A DNA stretch of 64,000 nucleotides from Nitrobacter sp051912485 (GCF_051912485.1 NZ_CP196822.1:372001-436000); one strand, 5' to 3'. Counted from the stretch's first letter, positions 34,081-42,947 are shown. Notes: generated by a model not told the origin, from the sequence alone. Program-made: numbers and translations.

Positions 34081-34848
34081 ATGCCTTCGGAAGCCCGCTC
34101 GCCTCGTCTCGCTGTTCTGATTGATGCGGACAATGCTTCCGCAAAAATCGCAGATGGACTGTTTGAGGAGATTGCGAAGATAGGCGAGGCAAGCGTTCGC
34201 CGCATCTACGGCGATTTCTCCAATCCTCGCTCTAAAGGCTGGTCTGATACGTTATCGAAGCATGCTATCATACCTCAACAGCAGTTTGCCTACACCAGCG
34301 GCAAGAATGCATCCGACATAACTCTGGTCATCGATGCAATGGACCTGCTTCATAGCGGTCGGTTCGACGGATTTTGTCTGGTTTCCTCGGACAGTGATTT
34401 TACCCGCCTGGCCGCCCGCATCCGCGAGCAAGGCGTCGATGTTTTTGGATTTGGTGAGCAAAAGACCCCGGAGAGCTTCCGGCAGGCCTGTCGGAGGTTT
34501 GTATACACTGAGAACCTGCTTACCGGCGCAGCGAACAATCAGGATGCCGCCTCAACTTTGAAATCTCTTCAGCTCCCCAGCGCGGCTACTCCCATCATTG
34601 AGAAAGTCATTACACAGATGGAAAGCGAAGACGGGTGGGTACCTCTAGGAGAAGTTGGAAGACAGCTTGCCAACTTGGCTTCCGATTTCGATCCTAGAAC
34701 CTTCGGCTTTCGCAAGCTGAGCGACCTTGTGCGAAGGACAAATTATTTCGAAATCGAGCATCCCAAAGGCGGCTCCATGCGCATTCGTCTAAAGTCCGCT
34801 TCCAGATTACGTCCGAAATCGAAGACTCCCAGGAAAACTCCATCGTGA
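34081..34848 (+). CDS. NYN-domain ribonuclease-like protein with OST-HTH domain
   Basis: ATG 34081 follows GGGAGA and gives 255 residues; the longer upstream frame has random composition. Residues 8-140 form a NYN (PIN-like) domain with the acidic motifs LAVLIDADNAS (Asp15, Asp17), SDITLVIDAMDLL and LVSSDSDFTRLAARI. Residues 160-240 resemble an OST-HTH/LOTUS RNA-binding domain (EDGWVPLGEVGRQLANLASD, then FGFRKLSDLV). The pairing suggests an RNA-targeted nuclease of the LabA/DUF88 type. The gene is alone, with no defence partner. Confidence 0.85.
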   Translation: MPSEARSPRLAVLIDADNASAKIADGLFEEIAKIGEASVRRIYGDFSNPRSKGWSDTLSKHAIIPQQQFAYTSGKNASDITLVIDAMDLLHSGRFDGFCLVSSDSDFTRLAARIREQGVDVFGFGEQKTPESFRQACRRFVYTENLLTGAANNQDAASTLKSLQLPSAATPIIEKVITQMESEDGWVPLGEVGRQLANLASDFDPRTFGFRKLSDLVRRTNYFEIEHPKGGSMRIRLKSASRLRPKSKTPRKTPS

Positions 34849-34923
34849 GAAGAAGCGAGCAAGCGGAGATGAAGGTTCTGAAGGCCACAGTGACCTGCTT
34901 CTCGATATCGACTGGCGTCAGAG

Positions 34924-35111
34924 TGTGAATCGGCGCCGGGGTCACGTCGCTGGAAGGATGGGCAATAACGTCCTGAAGAAAATTGAGAAAGCTTCGTCGG
35001 AGTGGGGTCACGATAGGCGCCGGTGTTGACCCACCCCGGCGCGGATTATGTCAACTGCGACAAGGAATTGTGGCCGATAGTTCACGGGGCCAAGTTCGGC
35101 GCCGATTAACA
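34924..35111. repeat. IS21-like miniature element, type B copy 1
   Basis: The left end is TGTGAATCGGCGCC and the reverse complement of the right end is TGTTAATCGGCGCC. The 188-bp element has no gene, but contains an internal near-palindrome (GGGGTCACGATAGGCGCC and a partner). A second copy is at 43575-43764. It abuts a 5'-truncated rve-type IS on the right. Confidence 0.7.
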
Positions 35112-35582
35112 ATCGGGCATGGTCGACGACAGATTTTATGGTTTGGCGTTACAGCGCATCCGACCGCCGAATGGATCGCAAATCAGGTCACGCAAGCGTG
35201 TGGCTGGGACCAGACTCCCTGCTATCTGATCTGCGATCGCGATGGAGCCTATGGCGAGGTTTTCTTCCGAAGACTTCGATCGATGGGCATTCGCGATCGA
35301 CCGACGTCGCCACGTTCCCCATGGCAAAACGGATATGCTGAACGACTGATCGGTTCGATCCGACGGGAGTGCCTTGACCACGTTGTTGTGTTCGGCGAGC
35401 GGCATCTCCGTCACGTCCAGCTGTCGTATATGAATTATTACAACGAGGCTCGCACGCATCTATCCTTGGAGAAGGATTCACCGGTCTCGCGCAACGTTGA
35501 GCGGGCCGGACACATTCTTTGCTGTCCGGTCCTGGGCGGGCTGCATCACCTATATCTTCGGATTTGATTTGCGACAGGCACA
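35112..35582 (+). pseudogene. rve-type IS transposase, 3' fragment
   Basis: It encodes the last about 150 residues of the transposase (GHGRRQILWFGVTAHPTAEW through GGLHHLYLRI, stop 35565) and the right terminal repeat to 35582. The 5' half is missing; the miniature element at 34924-35111 stands at the break. It keeps AYAERLIGSIRREC-type acidic residues but not the first Asp. Confidence 0.8.
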
Positions 35583-35815
35583 ACGGAGCGTCTCACCGCT
35601 CCGCATCACGGGTCTGCTTTCATGCAAGCCCGCCCGACGTCAGCGTCCGAACGCCTACCCTGAGTGCTTTAAACGTCCCGCTTTATGGAGGCTCAAAAGG
35701 AACGTTACGGCGCCACCCGGTATTGAAGTGCTCAGGACGCGCGGCCTTGTCGTCCCTACGGCCCGTCGAGACCCGGTCGGGCCATTCTGTTGAGCAGTCA
35801 AGCGAGGTATTGAAT

Positions 35816-36307
35816 ATGAATAAGGTCGAAGCAAACCTCATGGCGTGGCTTCGCAACACCCACGCAATGGAGGAACAAGCTGTGACCATGCTAACGAGCT
35901 TGGCAAGCCGGACCGGCGACTACCCGGATGTCAAGGCGCGGATCGAAAGCCATCTGGCCGAGACGAAGAGGCAGGCTGAAGCGCTGGAGGAATGTATCAA
36001 GCGCCGCGGCGGCGATACTTCAATCTTGAAAGATCTGGCCGCGAAGACGGTCGCTTTCGGCCAAGGCGTGAGCGGCATGTTTGTCGAGGACGAAATCGTC
36101 AAAGGGGCGATGGCGAGCTACACGTTCGAGCACATGGAGGCGGCGGCGTACCGAGTATTGATCGCTGCGGCCGAAGCGGTCGGCGACACGCAAACACAAA
36201 CGGTTTGCGAACGCATCTTGCAGGAAGAGCTTTCCATGGCGTCTGATCTGGAGCGCCAGTTGTCGATCTTGACGCGCAAATATCTGAGCCGTTCCCGGGT
36301 CAAATGA
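35816..36307 (+). CDS. DUF892 (YciF-like) ferritin-fold protein
   Basis: The 163 residues begin MNKVEANLMAWLRNTHAMEE and fold as a four-helix bundle with conserved Glu and His positions (HAMEEQAVTML, SHLAETKRQAEALEEC, EHMEAAAYRVLI). DUF892/YciF proteins are stress-induced, ferritin-like proteins in many proteobacteria; metal binding or peroxide protection is proposed but unproven. The start at ATG 35816 is preceded by GCGAGG. Confidence 0.85.
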   Translation: MNKVEANLMAWLRNTHAMEEQAVTMLTSLASRTGDYPDVKARIESHLAETKRQAEALEECIKRRGGDTSILKDLAAKTVAFGQGVSGMFVEDEIVKGAMASYTFEHMEAAAYRVLIAAAEAVGDTQTQTVCERILQEELSMASDLERQLSILTRKYLSRSRVK

Positions 36308-36308
36308 G

Positions 36309-36497
36309 GTCTCCATCGTCACCGGCCCGTTCGCGCGTGAGACCTTCAGGCAGCCTCGGGACGAAACCCGCCAGACGGCGAGGGCGTTCCTCGACCGATG
36401 GCCGGCCGCGGCGTACATGTCGAAGGTTGAAACTTGGCGGGAGCTGCCCGGCGGCGAGATCGAGTTCACGATGAAACGGCTCAAGAGTGCGGATTAG
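36309..36497 (+). pseudogene. small gene remnant, copy 1 of a duplicated pair
   Basis: The frame ends TAG 36495 and encodes TARAFLDRWPAAAYMSKVET, then WRELPGGEIEFTMKRLKSAD. A nearly identical C-terminus lies at 38502-38677. No start is seen. The last bases overlap the stop of a minus-strand remnant (36494-36590) that matches the zinc-ribbon gene at 38674. Confidence 0.5.
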
Positions 36498-36590
36498 CGT
36501 CTGGGTGCTGGCGGCTGCAGCCCACTCCTAAGCCAGCCCACTGTCTTGTCGTCGCTCGAAGGGTCGCATTCGACACACCGGAGGCGCTAT
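36494..36590 (-). pseudogene. zinc-ribbon protein, C-terminal remnant
   Basis: It encodes LRCVECDPSSDDKTVGWLRS and then GLQPPAPRR, the end of the protein encoded complete at 38674-38853. The upstream coding part, with the first CxxC, is absent. Confidence 0.6.
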
Positions 36591-36943
36591 TGTGAATGCT
36601 GATCGAAAAATGACCCCCATCGGCATCATGGGGACCCCTTCAGCCCATTGATTTCGTTGAGTTGGAATGATGGGACCCCCTTGCCGATCATGGTCGAGAC
36701 CCCGCGCCGAAACACATTCATGCAGCCCCGCCCGACGTCCAAAAAGCTCAACGCCGGCCGCCGATGCCCACGCTACGCAGGGGCATTATCCGGTCTGAAA
36801 AATCTGAGGTGTGTCAGAAGCCCATACCCGACGCGGACGAAGACCGCCGCCTTGGGGACATTGACACGGAGAAGGCCGATAAGCTTCCGGCAGGAAAAGA
36901 GAGAGACGTCCTTCGCAAGGCGGAAGATAAGTTGGCTGGTCTC
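36591..36943. other. intergenic with IS-end-like sequence
   Basis: Near 36600-36690 the block TGACCCCCATCGGCATCATG, followed by GGGACCCC, resembles ends of IS21-type elements and is probably a remnant. No gene is supported in the rest. Confidence 0.35.
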
Positions 36944-37780
36944 TCAAGGAACCGTCGGCATCATCGATTCCGCGGGTAACGCCTCGTGTTTGCTTATTCC
37001 GCCGCCACCCGCTGACGTCAGGGAAGCCAACGGCACGTCGATCGCGTAGACGAAACCCGCCGGCTGATACGTCAACTGCACGTCGCCCTTGAGCTGCTTG
37101 CCTAGCGTCTCGATGAGACGCGTCCCAAAACTGTGGTTTTCCGGTGCGTGAACTACTGGACCGTTCATTTCGGTCCATGTCAGGTGCACGCGCTGCGTCT
37201 TTGGATCCAGCGTCCAAGCGACGTCGACGCGCCCAGTCGGCTCCGACAGGGCTCCGAACTTCGTGGTGTTCGTGCAGAGCTCGTTGAGAGTCATGGCGAT
37301 GGCGATCACGGCGCCCGACGTCATCTGGATGTCCGGTCCTGCAATCGAGAATTTCGGAACGTCCGGATTGTCAAAAGCCTCGGTCGCGCTGCGGACGATA
37401 TGGCGGAGGTCGGCGCTGTTCCATCTAGCCTGTAGAAGGAGATCATGAGCTCGCCCAAGCGCCTGCAGCCGGCCCGCGATGGCACGCTGCGCGTGTTCGG
37501 CGCCCTGCACGTGGCGAAGGCTCTGGGCGGCGATGGCGCTGACCGTCGCGAGCGTATTCTTGATGCGATGATGAAGCTCTTCCAAGATCAGTTTCTGCAG
37601 CTTGTCGGATGCCTCACGCTCACGGGCGTCTATGCCGGCCTGAGCCAGCAAACCCTGGGCATCGATTTCGGCCTGCGCCAACAGTAACCGAAGGCTGACA
37701 TTCTCTGCCTCCAGAAAGTCGTGAGGCGGTGCCGCGCCGTTAGAAGGTTGGCGTTCCTGATGACGCTGACGATCGGACAT
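36944..37780 (-). CDS. HWE-type sensor histidine kinase
   Basis: Taking ATG 37780 gives 278 residues. A short coiled N-terminus (residues 20-65) precedes the HWE dimerisation/phosphoacceptor motif EELHHRIKNTLATVSAIAAQ (phospho-His about residue 71). The ATPase part has an N-box ALTLNELCTNTTKFGAL-like segment and SFGTRLIETLGKQLKG. There is no membrane helix, so it is cytoplasmic or receives signals from a partner. No response regulator is adjacent. Confidence 0.85.
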   Translation of the reverse strand: MSDRQRHQERQPSNGAAPPHDFLEAENVSLRLLLAQAEIDAQGLLAQAGIDAREREASDKLQKLILEELHHRIKNTLATVSAIAAQSLRHVQGAEHAQRAIAGRLQALGRAHDLLLQARWNSADLRHIVRSATEAFDNPDVPKFSIAGPDIQMTSGAVIAIAMTLNELCTNTTKFGALSEPTGRVDVAWTLDPKTQRVHLTWTEMNGPVVHAPENHSFGTRLIETLGKQLKGDVQLTYQPAGFVYAIDVPLASLTSAGGGGISKHEALPAESMMPTVP

Positions 37781-37935
37781 CGCTGTTTTTACCACCATAA
37801 GTCGGGTGCCGCACACACCTTTGACACGCGATTCGTCCCCCAATCACGCGTTTGGGGTGCATTAAGCGCGAAAACAGCCCGAGGGTGGCCGAGGCCTCGA
37901 CACCACCGCGGACCAGCAAGATGCCGTTAAATTGG

Positions 37936-38088
37936 TCAGGTTTTGAAATACAGGAAATAGACCACTGCGAAGGCTGCCACGACCAGCCCAAGGCCCCAGG
38001 TCAACACGTTGCGCATCGTAGGTCCACGCTCCGCGCCCCGGGCTTCGACCGCGGTCTCGACTACCTGTCCGTCTTCTCGCTTGGGCAT
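37936..38088 (-). CDS. small membrane protein, 50 aa
   Basis: ATG 38088 follows AGGAAATAC. A hydrophilic N-terminus (MPKREDGQVVETAVEARGAE) precedes one C-terminal membrane helix (VLTWGLGLVVAAFAVVYFLY). The plan suggests a tail-anchored small protein. It lies 42 bases downstream of the DUF6894 gene on the same strand. Function unknown. Confidence 0.6.
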   Translation of the reverse strand: MPKREDGQVVETAVEARGAERGPTMRNVLTWGLGLVVAAFAVVYFLYFKT

Positions 38089-38130
38089 TGTATTTCCTGG
38101 AATTGAAGGGGTCCGCAAATTTTCGCGGCT

Positions 38131-38343
38131 TTAGTCGCGGTGAACAAACTCACGATGAATCTCACGCCCAAGTTCGTTGACTACAGATATCTCAAGGTCT
38201 TTATCGTCGCGTAGGCTGTTGTCGCGGAAGTGCTGAGCGAGTTCTTTGCAGTGCATGATGGCCTCTGGGTTGCCTTTGAAGTCGATCCCGACTTTGTCTC
38301 TCATCGGGACGCCATCCTTCATGTCGAAAAAGAATTTTTGCAT
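38131..38343 (-). CDS. DUF6894 family protein, 70 aa
   Basis: ATG 38343 is chosen because GAGG stands seven bases upstream. The start MQKFFFDMKDGVPMRDKVGI matches the DUF6894 pattern (F-F-D, then D-x-x-G), followed by AIMHCKELAQHFRDN and SVVNELGREIHRE. These small soluble proteins are abundant in Bradyrhizobium; function unknown. Probably co-transcribed with the membrane gene at 37936. Confidence 0.75.
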   Translation of the reverse strand: MQKFFFDMKDGVPMRDKVGIDFKGNPEAIMHCKELAQHFRDNSLRDDKDLEISVVNELGREIHREFVHRD

Positions 38344-38501
38344 CGCCATACCTCTAATCGCTTCAAGACAGAGTATTGTCAGCGCCTTGGCCTGAATGAC
38401 GGTGCATCGTCTCAGCGAACGGCCATGGCGGCGCACGCGCCTCGCCATCATGGCGTGAGGCGCGCGCTTAAAGGAGCGTTCGGATGACCACCCTGCACCG
38501 T

Positions 38502-38677
38502 AAGAATCAATCCGATGGATCAAGTTTCGTTCCGACTGGGACGGGGCGTGGACGACGACGAGGGCATTCCTGGATCGCTGGCCGGCCGCTGCGTCCATGT
38601 CGAAGGTCGAGACATGGCGCGAACTGCCCGGCGGCGAGATCAAGTTGACGATGAAGCGCCTCCGGAGCGCGGATTAG
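38502..38677 (+). pseudogene. small gene remnant, copy 2 of a duplicated pair
   Basis: From a TAA at 38499 the frame runs to TAG 38675 and encodes WTTTRAFLDRWPAAASMSKV, then ETWRELPGGEIKLTMKRLRS. It is about 85% like the copy ending at 36497. No start codon precedes the conserved part. Its stop overlaps the stop of the convergent zinc-ribbon gene, as in copy 1. Confidence 0.5.
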
Positions 38678-38853
38678 CGCGCCGGCATCGGCGGCTGCAG
38701 CCCACTCCTAAGCCATCCCATTGTCTTGTCGTCGCTCGAAGGGTCGCATTCCACGCACCGGAGGGTTCGCGGGCCTTTCACGCCGGGTGGCAACGCCATG
38801 ACCATCGGTCTGCCGCAGGTCGGACAATCAGCGGTTTTAAGGAGCTGGCCCAT
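38674..38853 (-). CDS. zinc-ribbon-like protein, 59 aa
   Basis: ATG 38853 gives MGQLLKTADCPTCGRPMVMA, then RTLRCVECDPSSDDKTMGWL. The CPxCG and CxxC pairs are spaced like a zinc ribbon. Such small proteins are frequent in rhizobia. A longer start at 38895 is possible. A truncated copy is at 36494. Confidence 0.65.
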   Translation of the reverse strand: MGQLLKTADCPTCGRPMVMALPPGVKGPRTLRCVECDPSSDDKTMGWLRSGLQPPMPAR

Positions 38854-39446
38854 ACCCAAATTCAAGCACGGCCGGATTTCGATCTGTTGAACCAAGACGA
38901 CCGGATTTGAGGCTAACGTTCGTTGGGCAATTTCAGGCCCAGCTATTAAGGCCAGCGCCGCCGGCGAACATACTCCGCCAGGCGGCGCTGTGGATTTTGA
39001 TGAGGCTGTGAACGGTTGCTTAGGCTGTCATTCGCACATACGGCGATAACGGCGACAGTTGCCCATGCCTTCCTCTCCACGACCTTCTTTGTGCGTGCAT
39101 GCTCGGCGGAGTCTTTCACAGGTTCGGTCCTCATCGGAACGACGGTCTCGTCGGCCTTCGACGTCAACATCTACTCCGCCCGGTCCGATGTACACTCCTT
39201 GGGCTAGCTGGGTCGGATGTTGTTGGGCGATGGCGGATCCCGTCGAGTGGCTTTGTTCCTACCGTCAAACAAGAACCGCTTCGGTGACGGGGCCGTCATC
39301 CTACAGGGCGATTGGGGAGGGCTGGCAGAATCGGATCAATGCCTATTGCATTACGGGCGCGCCAAAAAAGGCCCGCGGTGGGCAGGGGGGCGGGCCTAAT
39401 CGGGGTTCGGGAATCGGTGGGGGTGTGGGTATCCCGTTCCAGCCGG
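38854..39446. other. intergenic, possible hairpin and repeat
   Basis: A plus-strand frame at 39016-39207 has some hydrophobic content, but no ribosome binding site or conserved motif. GGCCCGC (39370) and GCGGGCC (39390) form a hairpin preceded by an A tract. No gene is supported. Confidence 0.3.
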
Positions 39447-39474
39447 TTAATGCGCGGGGAGGGGCGGGGTTCCG
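39441..39474. repeat. dispersed GC-rich repeat, copy 2
   Basis: AGCCGGTTAATGCGCGGGGA followed by GGGGCGGGGTTCC matches the copies at 11491 and 57801. It overlaps the end of the His-rich gene and supplies its last residues. Confidence 0.6.
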
Positions 39475-39653
39475 GGTAGGCGCGGCAATGCGCCGGTTAG
39501 CGCCCGGTTAAAATGTTCCGGTTGCTTTGCCTCGGCGTGCTCGCCAACAGCGTGATGATGCTCAGCTTGATGGTGATGATGCGCGGCGGCATGATGGTGA
39601 GCGGCGGCTAAGTGATGATGCTCCTGCGCCGGATGCTTCGGTGCTTGTACCAT
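39447..39653 (-). CDS. His-rich small protein, altered C-terminus
   Basis: ATG 39653 follows GGGAGAAAG. The first 45 residues are HPAQEHHHLAAAHHHAAAHH-type repeats of His and Ala, suited to metal binding or buffering. In rhizobial relatives, as I recall, the His/Ala pattern continues to the end. Here it breaks at about residue 48 and the frame runs into a dispersed repeat, giving ALTGALPRLPGTPPLPAH. A repeat insertion seems to have replaced the natural C-terminus. Confidence 0.6.
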   Translation of the reverse strand: MVQAPKHPAQEHHHLAAAHHHAAAHHHHQAEHHHAVGEHAEAKQPEHFNRALTGALPRLPGTPPLPAH

Positions 39654-39887
39654 CTTGGTCTTTCTCCCTTTTGCGACAGATCGAATAAAAATCTCGCATA
39701 TCTTTTTTCTGGCGGCATTGATCCAAGTCAAAGCATTTGGTGGCTAACCGTTGAGCATCCCAGCGGGAGCGTCGTGACCCGCGCCATCTCGCGACGTGGA
39801 CTCTTGGAACCGGACAACCGGCTAAACGTTGTCAAAAAGCTAGGAAATCCAGGCTGCGCAATATGCAGCATTTGGAGGGAGACGCAG

Positions 39888-39974
39888 ATGGATATCACCA
39901 CGCTTCTCATCATTGTTGTTCTCATTGTGCTGCTTGGCGGTGGCGGTTGGTACGGCCGTGGACGCTGGTACTGA
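39888..39974 (+). CDS. DUF3309 small membrane protein, 28 aa
   Basis: GGAGGGAGACG precedes ATG 39888. The product is a single hydrophobic helix followed by a Gly-rich end (DITTLLIIVVLIVLLGGGGW, YGRGRWY), the DUF3309 pattern. These very short inner-membrane proteins are common in alphaproteobacteria; function unknown. Confidence 0.75.
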   Translation: MDITTLLIIVVLIVLLGGGGWYGRGRWY

Positions 39975-40265
39975 ACGGGGCTGATTGAGCTGTTACTGGC
40001 GAGGCGTTACGGCACGCCGCCGAAGATACGCAGCGTCGCCAACGATGCGAACGAAACGATCGGCAAGATTGACGACCTGCTGGGGACACGCGACGGCAAG
40101 GAGCCTTACGTGGTTCTGTCTGTCGCTGGCTTTCTGGGTATGGGCACCCGCCTGGCGGTCATTCGCTACGACAACCTCAAGTTCGCCGACAACAAGATTG
40201 TGCTGCCGGGCGGAATAAAGGACGGGCTTAAGATGCTGCCAGCGTTCCAATACTCTAAGGAATGA
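39975..40265 (+). pseudogene. PRC-barrel protein, N-terminus missing
   Basis: The frame opens right after the DUF3309 stop and ends TGA 40263. It encodes RSVANDANETIGKIDDLLGT and LSVAGFLGMGTRLAVIRYDN, then LKFADNKIVLPGG, a PRC-barrel domain of the kind found in exported stress proteins. No start codon or signal peptide precedes it, so the 5' part was probably deleted. Confidence 0.55.
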
Positions 40266-40603
40266 TTGTTCGCGGTGCCGGTGCCAACTGTTTCCGGGGA
40301 GCGCTGAGCGGTAGTCATAAGAGCGCTGACTTGCGGTCTCGCCCCCGGGCTGGAGCCGTTTCATTGAGACGCCGTCCATGTTTTTTAGGACGACGACGCC
40401 GGCGAAGTTGTCGGGTACTGTTTCGCGCGCCGATGGCGGTCGCGGACGGCGCAAGTCGACGTCTGATCTTTCGAGGCGATCAAGCCCGCCGGTCTTTTCC
40501 GGTAGGCTTAGCGCCAAAGCGAAACCGCAGTGAACTGATCAAATTTGTACAGACAGCATCAGATCAGCTGATAGCGTCTGAACCAAAATGGCGAGGTGAC
40601 ACA

Positions 40604-40909
40604 ATGAATATGTCAAGTGAAAGCCTGTTGGTCATATTGTTTGTGGGCCTCGTCGCAGGCTGGCTGGCAGGTCAAATCGTGCGAGGGACTGGTTTTGGGA
40701 TCGTTGGTGACCTCCTTGTCGGGATTCTGGGCGCCTTTATCGGAAGTTGGTTGTTGCCTCAGCTAGGCATCCATCTCGGTACGGGAATGATCAGTGCAAT
40801 CGTCAACGCTACTATCGGGGCGATATTACTACTCCTCGTCGTGCGACTCTTTCGAGGTGGCGGCGGATGGGGAAGTAGGTGGAGCGGCGGCTGGCGTCGG
40901 CGCTGGTAA
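40604..40909 (+). CDS. GlsB/YeaQ/YmgE family stress membrane protein
   Basis: The 101 residues contain ESLLVILFVGLVAGWLAGQI, then GDLLVGILGAFIGSWLLPQL and AIVNATIGAILLLLVVRLF, three membrane helices with the Gly-rich family pattern. The C-terminus is Gly/Arg/Trp-rich and longer than in the E. coli proteins. The family is induced by general and envelope stress; the role is not known. GCGAGGTGA precedes the start. Confidence 0.85.
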   Translation: MNMSSESLLVILFVGLVAGWLAGQIVRGTGFGIVGDLLVGILGAFIGSWLLPQLGIHLGTGMISAIVNATIGAILLLLVVRLFRGGGGWGSRWSGGWRRRW

Positions 40910-40958
40910 CGTGTCCTGAAGAGCGAGCCAAAATTCTGCCGCAGGGTAAGGAGCGCGT

Positions 40959-41979
40959 TGTCCCTGTCGTAAACCCCCTCCAGCTGGCGGTTGATCGAGA
41001 ATCGGGCGATGCTGCTGCTTGATGTTAGATTTGTGCAGACTGATCATTTGGAATGATGATCGACCTGCTGCGGTCGCGAGTTGCGCTGGAGGCAGAAATT
41101 CTGGTCTTGCGGCAACAAATCAATGTGCTGCGGCGAACCCGTCCCAGGAGACCTCCCTTCATCTCGATTGACAGATTGATATTGGGAGGAGTCTGCCGAC
41201 TGTTTCCCAAGATGTATGATGCACTGGCGATCGTCCGACCGGACACCGTGATCCGTTGGCATCGTTCCGGTTTCAGATCGTAGGGCGCTGGAAATCGAGT
41301 CGCCGCTGCGGCCGACCGACGGTGCCGTTGGAAATTCGCCGGCTGATCCGCGAGATGAGCATCGCCAATCCGTTGTGGGGAGCGCCGAGAATCCATGGCG
41401 AGTTGCTCAAGCTTGGCATCGATATCGGCCAGACCAGCGTGGCCAAGTATATGGCGCGGAGGAGGGCCCCTCCGTCGCAAGGCTGGAAGACGTTCCTTCG
41501 TAACCACGCTGACGGGATCGCCGCGATGGGCCTTTTCGTGGTGCCGACAATCTTCTTTCGTCCTGTATGGATTGCTGATCATGGGCCATGGCCGGCGGCA
41601 GATCCTGTGGTTTGGGGTCACCGCGCATCCGACGGCCGAATGGATCGCCAACCAACTGACGGAGCGTGTGGCTGGGAGCAAATCCCTCGTTACCTGATCC
41701 GGGACCGCGATGGCGCATACGGCGAAATATTCATGCGTCGGGTTCGGTCCATCGGTATTCGAGATCGCCCGACGTCTCCTCGCTCACCCTGGCAAAACGC
41801 ATACGCCGAACGTGCTGCTCTCGTACATGAGCTACTACAACGGCACGCGCCCCCATTTGTCATTGAACAAGGACGCGCCGATGTTACGCTCTGCCGAGAC
41901 AGCCGGACGCATTCTCTGTCGTCCGATTCTGGGCGGACTGCATCATCAATATACTCGGATTTGATTTGCGATAAGGACA
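40959..41979 (+). mobile_element. rve-type IS, copy 3, degenerate
   Basis: The left end TGTCCCTGTCGTAAA and the right end TTTGCGATAAGGACA pair as terminal repeats. The left half is nearly identical to copy 2 (15465) and the right half to copy 1 (9885), so it is a mosaic. Confidence 0.75.
41022..41964 (+). pseudogene. integrase-core transposase, multiply broken (copy 3)
   Basis: Compared with the intact copy, a base is gained near 41046 and TT is lost near 41281 (GATCGTAGGGCGC for GATCGTATTGGCGC), which makes a stop. More frame changes occur near 41565 and 41670. About 85 bases are also missing at 41813, removing the third catalytic segment. The copy is dead. Confidence 0.8.
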
Positions 41980-42012
41980 GGCGCTGCAGGCGATCGTCCA
42001 CCGACGCCTGCG

Positions 42013-42513
42013 ATGAAGCGTTTTGCCGTCATTATTTCACGCCAGAAACGCGTCAAGCTGCCGGCTGGCTACGCGACATCAGGGCCGGACATTTCTGCAG
42101 CAACACGCGTCCAAGAAATCTGGCGATGTGACCGTTGGGGAGCAAGCACAGTCGCCAAGAATGTCCGCAGGGGTGGAACGAACCAGAGCGCGAGGCCGAT
42201 CAAGCCGCGCGCTAAGCCCGGCAGCAAGTCGCCGAGATTGACGGTGGAAAGCTCCACCACGCCAGTCACGCGGGCACGGAAACCTAAGGTGGCATCGTCC
42301 CCGGCGGCTGACGCTCAAGCAACTCCCCTACAGAAAACAGCGGCGGCCAACACGCCGCTGCGTATTCCATACGGCAACAAGGAAGCAGCGCAAAAGCTCG
42401 GCGCTCGATATGCCGCCGGCGGATGGTATGCGCCGCCTGGTGTTGATCTAGTGGCTAAACTGGATTCTCCGGTTGGGAAAGGTTCCATCACTTTTAGATT
42501 TGTTTGGGCCTGA
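42013..42513 (+). pseudogene. DUF5710-like protein, 3' end replaced
   Basis: Near the end the frame encodes PLRIPYGNKEAAQKLGARYA and AGGWYAPPGVDL, a DUF5710 motif (small domain ending in W-Y-x-P-x-G). After residue 147 the sequence enters the duplicated block at 42457 (KLDSPVGKGSITFRFVWA), which is also found on the opposite strand at 47.8 kb in another context. The true C-terminus is therefore lost. The start is uncertain. Confidence 0.5.
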
Positions 42514-42607
42514 TCGCGCTGCCAGTCGTTGGGGTGACGGAACCGATGGCTCACGAACCGATTGTACCCCTGGCCAATCAGACACAAACATAATCAGGAG
42601 CACCGCC

Positions 42608-42928
42608 ATGATTAAACGCGCAATCTTTCTGGCAGTCGGCGCAAGTACGCTTTTAATGACTGCTGCTTCAGCTGCACCGCTTTCCGCCAACGTAACAGTC
42701 GCACCGGACAGCGACATTCAAAACGTCCGCATGGTCTGTAATGAAAACGGCCGTTGCTGGCGAGCACACGGTGAACGCCGCGTCATCATCCGCGACCGTG
42801 ATTCGTATGATTACGCTCCGCGCGAGCGTTACATCGAGCGCCGTGGCTATTACGACCGTGACTACGAGGACCGCGGCGGTATCGGCTTCAGCGCTCCTGG
42901 TGTTAGCGTTGGCATCGGACGCTACTAA
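42608..42928 (+). CDS. secreted Tyr/Arg-rich protein with VCNENGRCW motif, copy 1
   Basis: The 106-residue protein starts MIKRAIFLAVGASTLLMTAA, a signal peptide cleaved after SAAP or nearby. The mature part has MVCNENGRCWRAHGERRVII, then a charged region rich in Tyr, Arg and Asp, and ends GIGFSAPGVSVGIGRY. The two Cys may form a disulfide. ATCAGGAG before ATG is a fair ribosome binding site. An identical gene on the other strand is at 47400, and paralogues are at 12273 and 59375. Function unknown. Confidence 0.75.
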   Translation: MIKRAIFLAVGASTLLMTAASAAPLSANVTVAPDSDIQNVRMVCNENGRCWRAHGERRVIIRDRDSYDYAPRERYIERRGYYDRDYEDRGGIGFSAPGVSVGIGRY

Positions 42929-42947
42929 GATATAAAATTCTGAAAGC

